Shown: piece after piece, positions 36,334-43,672 of the stretch | Layout of the letters: every line of letters starts with the position of its first letter | Position numbering within the stretch: the first letter of the stretch is position 1 | Assembly (NCBI GenBank): GCA_027486585.1 | Contig: JAIXOU010000141.1 | Coordinates: forward strand, 62,001 to 126,000 | From: Verrucomicrobiaceae bacterium | Lineage (GTDB): Bacteria > Verrucomicrobiota > Verrucomicrobiia > Verrucomicrobiales > Verrucomicrobiaceae | Direction: 5' to 3' | DNA length: 64,000 bases | Translations under genes and position numbers: made by a program | The notes under the pieces: generated by a model | The model's input: only the letters and a program-made list of their open reading frames with translations | Databases searched by the model: none | Told to the model about the DNA's origin: nothing

Positions 36334-39135
36334 ATGAGCGCCGAGACCCCTGCCAAGAAGAACTACAAAGACACCGTCCGCCTGCCGAAGACCGACTTCC
36401 CCATGAAGGCGGATCTCGTGACTCGCGAGCCCCAGCGCTTGGCCAAATGGGAAGCGGGTGGCCTTTATCAGCGCATCATGAAGCAGGCCGCCGGACGCCC
36501 GAAGTTCGTCCTGCATGACGGTCCTCCTTTTGCCAATGGCGATGTCCACATGGGCACCGCGCTGAACAAAGTGCTCAAGGACCTGATCGTGAAGTCCAAG
36601 ACCATGGCAGGCTTCCACGCCCCCTATATCCCCGGCTGGGATTGCCACGGCCTGCCCATCGAGTTCAAAGTCGTGAAGGAAGCCAAGGACCTCGCCCCTG
36701 CGGAAGTCCGCACGCGCTCGGAAGCCTACGCCCGCAAGTTCATCGACATCCAGCGCCAGTCCTTCAAGCGCCTCGGCGTCTTCGGCGACTGGGAGAACCC
36801 CTACCTCACGCTCGCGCCGACCTATGAGGCCGACATCATGCGCACCTTTGCCAAGTTCCTGGAGAAAGGCCTCGTCTATCGTGCCAAGCGCCCCGTGCTC
36901 TGGAGCTACGGCGCCCAGACCGCCCTCGCGGAAGCCGAGGTCGAGTATAAAGAAAAGACCTCGCCGGCGATCTATGTGAAGTTTGCTCTGCCTGATGGCA
37001 ATAACCTCGTCATCTGGACCACCACGCCCTGGACCCTGCCTGCCAATCTCGGCATCGCCCTGCACCCCGACTTCGACTACACCGCCGCCACCTTCACCCA
37101 TGAAGATGGCCGCAGTGAGAAACTCATGCTCGCGAACTCCCGCATCGAGGCCTTCAGCGCCAGCACCGGTTTCAAGCTGGATGCCGCCCAGCCGACCTCG
37201 AAGCTCAAAGGCAAAGATCTCCTGGGTAGCGAAGCTCAGCATCCCTTCTTGCCGCGCACGTCGAAGATCATCAACGCCCTTTTCGTCACTGACGACGCCG
37301 GCACCGGCGCTGTCCACATGGCCCCTGGCCACGGCGCGGACGACTACATCGCTGGCAAAGAAAACGGCCTCGACATCCTGTCTCCCGTCGATGACGCCGG
37401 CTGCTTCACCGCCGAGTGCGGCTTGCCCGAGTTCGTCGGTCAGCACGTCTTCAAGAGCAACGAAGGCATCATCGCCATCCTTGAGGGCAAAGGCGCACTC
37501 CTGGGCAACGAAAAATACGTCCATCAGTATCCTCATTGCTGGCGCTCCAAGACCCCCATCATCTTCCGTGCCGTCCCGCAGTTCTTCATTCGCATCGCCG
37601 CCTTCCGCGACGAAGCCCTGAAGGCTATCGACACCGTGAACTGGCTGCCTGCTTGGGGCCGCAACCGCATCTACGGCACTGTCGAAAGCCGTCCCGACTG
37701 GTGCATCTCCCGCCAGCGCACCTGGGGCGTCCCGCTGCCTATCTTCTACGATGCCGAAGGCCAGGCCATCATGGATCACACGATTTCCCTGAAGGTCGCC
37801 GACGCTGTCGAGACGCACGGCACCAACCTCTGGTTCGAAAAAGACGACGCCTTCTGGAGCGACCTCGTCGGCCTGCCTGAGGGCAGTAAGCGCTGCAAAG
37901 ACACCCTCGACGTCTGGATCGACTCCGGTTCCTCTTCCGTCGCCGTATTGGATCGCCACCCCGAGCTCTACTGCCCTGCCGATGTGTATATCGAGGGCAC
38001 CGACCAGCATCGCGGCTGGTTCCAGAGCAGCCTCATGGTCAGCGTCGCCGTCCGTGGCATCGCCCCTTACAAAACCGTCATCACGAATGGCTTCGTCGTT
38101 GATACCAGCGGCAAAAAGATCAGCAAAAGCGACCAGGGCACCGACAAAGCCGCCAAGCCCATGACCGCCGACCACTACTACAACAAGTACGGTGGCGACA
38201 TGGTTCGCCTCTGGGCCGCCAGCGTCGATTACCAAAACGACGTCCCCTTCAGCGAAGAACTCTTCCAGCAAACCGGAGAGAGCTACCGCCGCATCCGCAA
38301 CACCTTCCGCGTGTTGCTGGGCAATCTTCATGACCAGAAAGTGGAACAGGTTTCCAACCTGTCTTCTGATAATGTGGAACAGGTTTCCAACCTGTTTTCC
38401 CAGAACGGACAGGTTACAAACCTGTCCCACTTTACTCTGATCGACCGCTGGATCCTCGAGCGCCTCCACAGCGTTCTCACCGACTGCCTCGCTGGCTACG
38501 CCGCCTACGACTTCCGCAAAGTCGTCACCACCATCACCCAGTTCGTCTCGGGCGATCTCTCCGCGCTCTACATCGACATCACCAAGGACCGGATGTACTG
38601 CGATGCCGCCGACAGCCCCCGCCGTCGCGCCACCCAGGCCACCATCCGCGAGATCACCGAGACACTCACCAAGCTCCTCGCCCCCATCCTCGCCTACACC
38701 GCCGACGAAACCTGGGAGTTCCTCGGCCACTCTGACAGCGTCCACCTTGAGGCCTTCCCGCAGGCGAATTCACTGTTTGCCAACTCCGAGGCCACCGCCG
38801 CCGTCGAAGAACTGCTGAGAGCCCGCGCCGTCATCCAGCAAGCCATCGAAGCTGCCCGTCAGGCCAAAAAGATCGGCTCCAACCTCGAAGCCTCCGTCAA
38901 GCTCACCCTCCCCGAGGCCGGCTTCACCAACCCCGTCTTCCAGGATCTGCCCACCCTCCAAGAATTCTTCATCCTCAGCGACCTCCACATCACCCGTGGT
39001 TCAGAACTCGCTGCCACCGTCGAAGTCTGCACCAACCCCAAATGCGAACGCTGCTGGAAGCTCCTGCCGGATGTCGGAACCATCGAAGCGCATCCGACGC
39101 TCTGCGGAAGGTGTGCTGAGGCTGTTGGAGCATAG
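36334..39135 (+). CDS. ileS: Isoleucyl-tRNA synthetase with inserted repeat element
   Basis: Charges tRNA-Ile (class I synthetase, 933 aa). The HIGH-type motif is HMGT in PFANGDVHMGTALNKVLKD (around residue 72), the editing domain shows TTTPWTLPANLGIAL, the KMSKS motif is ISKS in GKKISKSDQGTDKA (about 595), and the C-terminal zinc finger is CTNPKCERCW...CGRC. Residues 670-699 (VEQVSNLSSDNVEQVSNLFS and GQVTNLSH) are encoded by a 90-bp palindromic repeat and lie in the linker to the anticodon-binding domain; the rest reads normally on both sides (NLHDQK before, FTLIDRWILERL after). Confidence 0.97.
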   Translation: MSAETPAKKNYKDTVRLPKTDFPMKADLVTREPQRLAKWEAGGLYQRIMKQAAGRPKFVLHDGPPFANGDVHMGTALNKVLKDLIVKSKTMAGFHAPYIPGWDCHGLPIEFKVVKEAKDLAPAEVRTRSEAYARKFIDIQRQSFKRLGVFGDWENPYLTLAPTYEADIMRTFAKFLEKGLVYRAKRPVLWSYGAQTALAEAEVEYKEKTSPAIYVKFALPDGNNLVIWTTTPWTLPANLGIALHPDFDYTAATFTHEDGRSEKLMLANSRIEAFSASTGFKLDAAQPTSKLKGKDLLGSEAQHPFLPRTSKIINALFVTDDAGTGAVHMAPGHGADDYIAGKENGLDILSPVDDAGCFTAECGLPEFVGQHVFKSNEGIIAILEGKGALLGNEKYVHQYPHCWRSKTPIIFRAVPQFFIRIAAFRDEALKAIDTVNWLPAWGRNRIYGTVESRPDWCISRQRTWGVPLPIFYDAEGQAIMDHTISLKVADAVETHGTNLWFEKDDAFWSDLVGLPEGSKRCKDTLDVWIDSGSSSVAVLDRHPELYCPADVYIEGTDQHRGWFQSSLMVSVAVRGIAPYKTVITNGFVVDTSGKKISKSDQGTDKAAKPMTADHYYNKYGGDMVRLWAASVDYQNDVPFSEELFQQTGESYRRIRNTFRVLLGNLHDQKVEQVSNLSSDNVEQVSNLFSQNGQVTNLSHFTLIDRWILERLHSVLTDCLAGYAAYDFRKVVTTITQFVSGDLSALYIDITKDRMYCDAADSPRRRATQATIREITETLTKLLAPILAYTADETWEFLGHSDSVHLEAFPQANSLFANSEATAAVEELLRARAVIQQAIEAARQAKKIGSNLEASVKLTLPEAGFTNPVFQDLPTLQEFFILSDLHITRGSELAATVEVCTNPKCERCWKLLPDVGTIEAHPTLCGRCAEAVGA
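38341..38430. repeat. Palindromic repeat element inside ileS
   Basis: Three related palindromes in 90 bp (30 codons). Units at 38341-38362 and 38374-38395 share GTGGAACAGGTTTCCAACCT; the third (38407-38430) reads GGACAGGTTACAAACCTGTC followed by CCAC, so the block is bounded by GTGG and CCAC. Each unit is a near-perfect hairpin (ACAGGTT / AACCTGT). The length is a multiple of three and contains no stop. This is the structure of a REP-like or intergenic palindromic element, here inside a coding gene. Confidence 0.85.
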
Positions 39136-39255
39136 CAAGCGGTCACAAGATTTAGCTTTTACAGGGCTATTCTTGATTCCTGGGTCAAAAGATTAGCTTG
39201 ACCATTTCTCGAAATGGCAAGACTGGTGCGCCACTGACGCATCAGCGGTCACGCT

Positions 39256-39564
39256 ATGATCTTCTCGGAATTGCCAGCATTCACCCATCAGGCAGAAGAG
39301 CATTTGCCCGATGATGAGTTGCTGCGCCTCCAGCTTCATCTCATGGATCGTCCCGATGCAGGAGATGTGATTCCCAGCGGTCGCGGGCTTCGGAAGATTC
39401 GCTGGCGAGGTTCAGGTCGTGGCAAACGCGGCGGCCTGCGAATCATCTACTACTGGGTGACAGAGGATCATGTGATCATTCTCGCCCGCTGTTTTCCCAA
39501 GAACGAACAAGAAAATCTCTCCCCCAATGAACTCAAAGACATCCTCCGCCAGATCAAGCCATGA
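39256..39564 (+). CDS. RelE/HigB-type toxin
   Basis: A 102-aa type II toxin of the RelE/ParE superfamily (HigB-like, DUF1044 type). LQLHLMDRPDAGDVIPSGRG, LRKIRWRGSGRGKRGGLRIIYYW and HVIILARCFPKNEQENLSPNEL are the family pattern, with the basic Arg/Lys cluster expected of a ribosome-dependent mRNA interferase. The gene overlaps the following antitoxin by four bases (toxin-antitoxin order, as in higBA). Confidence 0.85.
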   Translation: MIFSELPAFTHQAEEHLPDDELLRLQLHLMDRPDAGDVIPSGRGLRKIRWRGSGRGKRGGLRIIYYWVTEDHVIILARCFPKNEQENLSPNELKDILRQIKP

Positions 39565-39920
39565 AAACCTCTGAGTTGAACACCATCCATGCCGAAATCG
39601 CCGCGCTACGCAGCGGTAAAACCGCACCTTCTCGTGCCTGGAAGCTCGAAAAGCAGCCAGACGGTAGCGTACGCCGAATCGCCCTGAATCCCGAGGCGGT
39701 GCGCAAAGCTAACTCTGAGAAAGAAGGGATACGCCTAGCCCAGGATGCCCGTGCAGCCCTGAAAGTGACGCAGAAAGACTTTGCCGCTCTGCTTGGCATC
39801 AGCCTGCGGACCCTCCACCAGTGGGAGCAAGGCCGCCGCAAACCAACGGGAGCCGCCTTGACCCTGCTGCGTATCGCCAGTGCGAACCCCAGAGCTGTCA
39901 TGCAGGCAGCACATGCCTGA
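39561..39920 (+). CDS. HigA-type antitoxin with Xre helix-turn-helix
   Basis: A 119-aa DNA-binding antitoxin. The helix-turn-helix is LKVTQKDFAALLGISLRTLHQWEQGRRKP (about residues 68-97), and the first half binds the toxin. Such antitoxins usually repress their own operon. ATGA overlap with the toxin gene gives translational coupling. Confidence 0.87.
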   Translation: MKTSELNTIHAEIAALRSGKTAPSRAWKLEKQPDGSVRRIALNPEAVRKANSEKEGIRLAQDARAALKVTQKDFAALLGISLRTLHQWEQGRRKPTGAALTLLRIASANPRAVMQAAHA

Positions 39921-40214
39921 TCATCCAGCCTGTTCAACCTGCATGAAGACAAACAACATCTAGACCACCCTACTTAGGCTAAAAGAGGGCACACGCCTCC
40001 TTCGACTAACCAAGTCAGAAACTGGTTTGGCATTGGAGCGAGCCTTGAATCCTAATCGCCCCCTGTTACGGCAGAAACAGACGCTAAGGGCACTGTTTGA
40101 TTTTATTCTTCAACGCGCCGAAATTCTCATCAGATGACGAATCGCGAAAGACATTTGAAATGAGCTATTTGTGTTCGTTAGATTTCACAGAAAGCCAGGC
40201 AAATTTTCTTCATT

Positions 40215-40586
40215 ATGTCCAACCCTAAAGGCAACAAACTCAAGGTTCTTTATACCTTAGCTGTAATGGTGACAATCACTTTGGTTGGTGCGTCGCTAAT
40301 GCGTATTTCCCAAACCCGAGAACGTAGAGCTAAGGAAGGTTTCTGGAAGCCTGTGGAATCTCATGTTGAAAAGTCACTTGGTGGTCGAGGTTACGCCTTA
40401 CCTGAAGCCCTAGCATATGACGTTGCCTACTCACTACCGATGGGGCTGTTCTGCCATCTAGTAGCAGTTTTTAACTGTATCGTCCGTATCTGCCAACGTA
40501 GATGGCGTGATGGGATCGTCTGGCTTTGGTCCATTCCTGTTGTCGCAACCATCACCTTGCTGCTTCATCTCTGGCTCCCAGGGTAG
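40215..40586 (+). CDS. Hypothetical membrane protein
   Basis: A 123-aa protein with an N-terminal helix (VLYTLAVMVTITLVGASLM) and two C-terminal helices (LPMGLFCHLVAVFNCIV; WLWSIPVVATITLLLHLWL). No family recognised. A type B repeat starts 21 bases after its stop. Bases 39921-40214 before it hold nothing I can name. Confidence 0.6.
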   Translation: MSNPKGNKLKVLYTLAVMVTITLVGASLMRISQTRERRAKEGFWKPVESHVEKSLGGRGYALPEALAYDVAYSLPMGLFCHLVAVFNCIVRICQRRWRDGIVWLWSIPVVATITLLLHLWLPG

Positions 40587-40606
40587 CCCGGGAAATGCTC
40601 CAGGAC

Positions 40607-40645
40607 TGTCATTCGTGTCTGTCCCTCTATTGGTGACTTTGATGA
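40607..40645 (+). repeat. Type B dispersed repeat (variant)
   Basis: GTCATTCGTGTCTGTCCCTC followed by TATTGGTGAC, matching the type B consensus end (CTGT-CC-TCTATTG) seen at several other places in the accessory region. It lies immediately after the stop codon of the preceding membrane protein. Confidence 0.6.
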
Positions 40646-40666
40646 GTTCAAGTGTCTGCGTCTGCT

Positions 40667-40810
40667 CTAATGAGTCACAGCTGCCTTCAAAACTTCTGCG
40701 GCAGCTGCGGGCTCGTTTATACAGATTATGATCCAGCCTATGAGCGTTAGAATTCCGAGAATGACGGTTCCGTAGAGGGCGATGCGTTCGTTTTCTTTGT
40801 TGAATTTCAT
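40667..40810 (-). CDS. Possible small single-helix membrane protein
   Basis: A 47-aa open frame, too short for usual gene finders: it starts MKFNKENERIALYG, continues with one strongly hydrophobic helix (TVILGILTLIGWIIICI) and ends with a short Ala-rich tail (NEPAAAAEVLKAAVTH). The basic/polar N-terminus and a membrane helix look like a real small membrane protein. There is no Shine-Dalgarno, but many genes here lack one. Confidence 0.4.
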   Translation of the reverse strand: MKFNKENERIALYGTVILGILTLIGWIIICINEPAAAAEVLKAAVTH

Positions 40811-41085
40811 GAGTAGAATGAGGTGCATGCAATGTTTTACACTTTCTGTTCGAGTAGTTGGCGGCGGGGTGGATTGGTGCTAGCGGCTGATGCTTTTTGT
40901 TTCCCGTGGTCCTAAGTTGTCCGCTTGGCGGGCCTAGGCACTTTGGCGAGTGGCTTGTCCAAGCGGGGCCAACGCAGGAAATTATCTCAATAATGAGAAT
41001 GATGCAAATGGAATTCTCATTATTGAGAAAATATAAAGCAAAAGGCTAGGTTTCCGTCCTTCAATTGAGCTTCATTCGAGAGGCA
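40811..41085. other. Intergenic region without recognisable gene
   Basis: No coding frame is supported. A short direct repeat around an inverted sequence is visible at 40991-41030 (AATGAGAATGATG and ATTCTCATTATTGAGAA), a possible protein-binding site. The type B/A repeat array begins at the end. Confidence 0.4.
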
Positions 41086-41443
41086 GACAAAGTGTCGCTT
41101 CCTCTTTTGTGGTCTGCACAGCGAGACAGACTGCAAAAGTCATTTCCACCATGGAAGTTGGCATCTAAAGACATCGAAGGTCATTTCCACACTGGAAGTT
41201 GGCATCTAAAGGCTTCGAAGGTCATTTCCGCCACGGAAGTTAGCATCTAAAGACTTCGAAGGTCATTTCCACCGTGGAAGCTGGCATCTATAGACATTGA
41301 TGGTCGTTTCCACCATGGAAGTTGGCATCTATAGACATTGATGGTCGTTTCCGCCGTGGAAGTTGGCATTTAAAGACATTGATGGTCATTTCCGCCGTGG
41401 AAGTTGGCGTCTATAGACGTTTAGGGTCACTTCCGCCGTGGAT
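41086..41443 (+). repeat. 41-bp tandem repeat array (type A) headed by a type B hairpin
   Basis: A type B hairpin (GACAAAGTGTC, 41086-41096) is followed by tandem units starting at 41139, 41180, 41221, 41262, 41303, 41344, 41385 and 41426: the period is exactly 41 bp, seven full units and one partial. Each unit has GTCATTTCC, a palindromic core (TTCCACCATGGAA or TTCCGCCGTGGAA) and GTTGGCATCTAAAGAC. Units differ by point changes only, never in length. The array has no spacer of unrelated sequence, so it is not CRISPR. Confidence 0.9.
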
Positions 41444-41533
41444 ATGAGGCTAAGCGACAGGACTCTTTATCTCGTTTGGACATGAAGAAGGGAGTGGAGG
41501 GTCTAAAGCAGAAAGAGAAAGCGTCAAAGCGGA

Positions 41534-43171
41534 TTAGCCTAGCAGGTCGGCAATATGACGGCTGTTTTCGATAAGGGCCTGTTTCTTTTGTTCAGGTGTG
41601 AGCTGCTGCTCTTTCGCCGCAAGACCAGCGCGTTTGAGGAAAACCTTCAGGGCTCGTAGCAACCGGCGTTCGGCTTCTTCGTCATCCAAGCAAAAGTTCC
41701 ATTCTTCATCAGGCTCCTGACCATGGATAAAATTTTCCAGCACATCGAACAACTCGTCCCGGTTGAGAGTGTCATTGATTTCGGGCTGCCTGTCATCAAT
41801 CTCCACGAGAAGTGCGTCAAGCCAAGCTGTGGCTTCGGCCAGAGACGCGTTCTTTGGAAGCGGAACAACGGCCTTCCAAGAAGCCTCAGGGGCTGCTGGG
41901 GAGCCGCTGAGGGAAGGATGAAGCGCAGGCGCCTGGGTGCTGTGATCCCAGACTGGATGATGATAGGGGCGTCCTTCATTGTAGCACCAGAAAGACGCAT
42001 CGAACGGCAACTCACCTCGCTTCCACATTTCTGAGGTATGATACAATGCATTGGCGTCATTAAAGTGCGCCCAGACGATCCCATCTCTGCATTCGATACC
42101 AGTCAGCTCACCGCTCTTTTTGTTTTTGACGACTTTAACGATTAAAGCCACCCAAGCCCGCGCCTCTTCTTCAGTCCTTCCCGTTAAGGGAATGCCCACC
42201 GAGCACCGATCATCGTCCTTCACATACCTCGGCCCGCTGCACTGCCGATAAAACTGAGCCAGCTTGATCAGTCCCGAATGGCTCATGAAGTCGCCGTACA
42301 CCCACTGCTCGACACGTTCACCGCTTGTCGCATCCATCGCTGTGCCGAAGAACTTGTCCTGAGTCTCCCACCGTCCGGTGGTCGGAGACTTCTTCCAGGC
42401 CAGCGCGGTCAGTTCGGGCTCCGCATCTCCTTGGCTCCTGAACCAGCCTTCCCAAAACAGATCGCAGTTCGGGCAGTAGGCATGCTGGATACCGCACTCA
42501 TCGTATCCTTCCAGTTTCGAACGAAGGTTGGAATAGGAAAGGTAGGAGACCACCTCTGAGCATTTCAGGCAGTGGGTCACGATCACACCGCTTCGAACGG
42601 AGGCCCGAAGGTCTTTTTGATGGTTGAATCGAGTCACCAAAGCCGACGGAGAGGCCGAGGCAACAGACTTCGGGACGGATGCCACGGAAGATGGTGGCAA
42701 AGGCGGGGGCCGGACCTTGCGTGGCGCTCCGATGCACGTCAGCAGCCACAGGATTAGCCCAATCCCGGAGATAAAGAGCATGAACTTAACTGTCGCTGCT
42801 CCACCTTCAGGGATCGATCCTCCACGTATGATGGCGTTGTTGGGGTCATCTGGAGAATGGACAACGGGCACCGTCGTTTCAAGAGCCCGCTCATCTGTGG
42901 TCACTGTTTTGAAGTAGCTCTCTCTGACTGAGAACTCCTTTGTGATGGGCTGAACCGTATTTTCGGGGAGATAGCGCACTTGCAGCCAGAAGGTGGTTCC
43001 AGACCGCTTGCCGACGCGGGTATGCACCCTGGCACTAAGTAGATCTCCACGCACCTCAGCTCCCTCACTCTCCAGTAGCTTCCATGCTTCGCCTTGACCA
43101 TGTGCCACCCAGGCCAGCACCAGCCCCGCCACCACCAATATCAGCCCACCTAGTCGCAAGTTTTCTCTCAT
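41534..43171 (-). CDS. DUF3592-like membrane protein with cysteine-rich middle
   Basis: A 545-aa protein. Residues 1-150 resemble DUF3592: a helix (GLILVVAGLVLAWVAHG), a beta part (VRGDLLSARVHTRVGKRSG) and a second helix (VKFMLFISGIGLILWLLTCIG). A cysteine pair region follows (HCLKCSEVVSYLSYSN, then AYCPNCDLFWEGW), probably a zinc-binding ribbon. The remainder, including WVALIVKVVKNKKSGELTGI, is not recognised. It lies between the repeat array and a repeat remnant. Confidence 0.65.
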   Translation of the reverse strand: MRENLRLGGLILVVAGLVLAWVAHGQGEAWKLLESEGAEVRGDLLSARVHTRVGKRSGTTFWLQVRYLPENTVQPITKEFSVRESYFKTVTTDERALETTVPVVHSPDDPNNAIIRGGSIPEGGAATVKFMLFISGIGLILWLLTCIGAPRKVRPPPLPPSSVASVPKSVASASPSALVTRFNHQKDLRASVRSGVIVTHCLKCSEVVSYLSYSNLRSKLEGYDECGIQHAYCPNCDLFWEGWFRSQGDAEPELTALAWKKSPTTGRWETQDKFFGTAMDATSGERVEQWVYGDFMSHSGLIKLAQFYRQCSGPRYVKDDDRCSVGIPLTGRTEEEARAWVALIVKVVKNKKSGELTGIECRDGIVWAHFNDANALYHTSEMWKRGELPFDASFWCYNEGRPYHHPVWDHSTQAPALHPSLSGSPAAPEASWKAVVPLPKNASLAEATAWLDALLVEIDDRQPEINDTLNRDELFDVLENFIHGQEPDEEWNFCLDDEEAERRLLRALKVFLKRAGLAAKEQQLTPEQKKQALIENSRHIADLLG

Positions 43172-43504
43172 GTTTAATATGGCACTTGGTTACTAACTCA
43201 TGGGGTAGGGCATCAAGAAAATAGAATAAAAACGCTTAACAGCTTATTGGTTTCAGAGTCAATCACGCCTTAGTCGCCCGTGTCAGAAAAAGCCAGTGTA
43301 CGCATGGAAGATCGGACGCTCATGTGTTGAAAAAAGATGCCGGGCATTTGGTGCATCGATGGTCGTTTCCGCCATGGAAGTTGGCATCTATAGACATTAA
43401 TAGTCATTTCCGCCGTGGCGTGCCATTCGTGCCTGTACTTCTATTCCGGCTCTGAAGAGGATGGATCGCTCATCGGTCATCAAACAATGGATCCCCGTAG
43501 ATAA
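43172..43504. other. Non-coding stretch with repeat remnants
   Basis: No gene is supported in this 333-base region. Its middle holds a short type A/B repeat element (separate entry). The rest shows no structure I recognise. Confidence 0.4.
43362..43457 (+). repeat. Short type A-A-B repeat element
   Basis: Two type A units begin at 43362 and 43403, again 41 bp apart (GTCGTTTCCGCCATGGAAG and GTCATTTCCGCCGTGG); the second stops at the point GTGGCGTGCCATTCGTG where a type B variant (GCCTGTACTTCTATTCC) joins. The same A-to-B joint is seen at 49362. Confidence 0.8.
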
Positions 43505-43672
43505 CGATTAGCCCAGCTTAAAGGAGTTCGACCTGCACCAGAGCAACGAATCCCGCTGGAAACCCTGAGAAGTCCTCTAGGTGACGAACGTATTCTTGTC
43601 CTCGATGCTGCAAAAAATCTTGGCACAGCTGGAAGGAAGGCTATGCTCAGGCGAGTTGAAAATGTACCATGA
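43505..43672 (+). pseudogene. Possible remnant of a gene end
   Basis: A 55-codon open frame without a start codon (after a TAA at 43502-43504), reading RLAQLKGVRPAPEQRIPLET and later GDERILVLDAAKNLGTAGRK. The composition is protein-like, and its TGA overlaps the next gene's ATG as ATGA. It may be the end of a lost gene. I do not recognise a family; chance cannot be excluded. Confidence 0.2.

Noticed and set aside
36148-38745. Very long open frame (865 codons) on the minus strand
   Set aside because: It is antisense to ileS, with Gly/Val/Asp-rich low-complexity composition and no recognisable domain.
41139-41443. Regularly spaced repeats resembling a CRISPR array
   Set aside because: The entire 41-bp unit is repeated; there are no unrelated spacers between constant repeats, and no cas genes are nearby.
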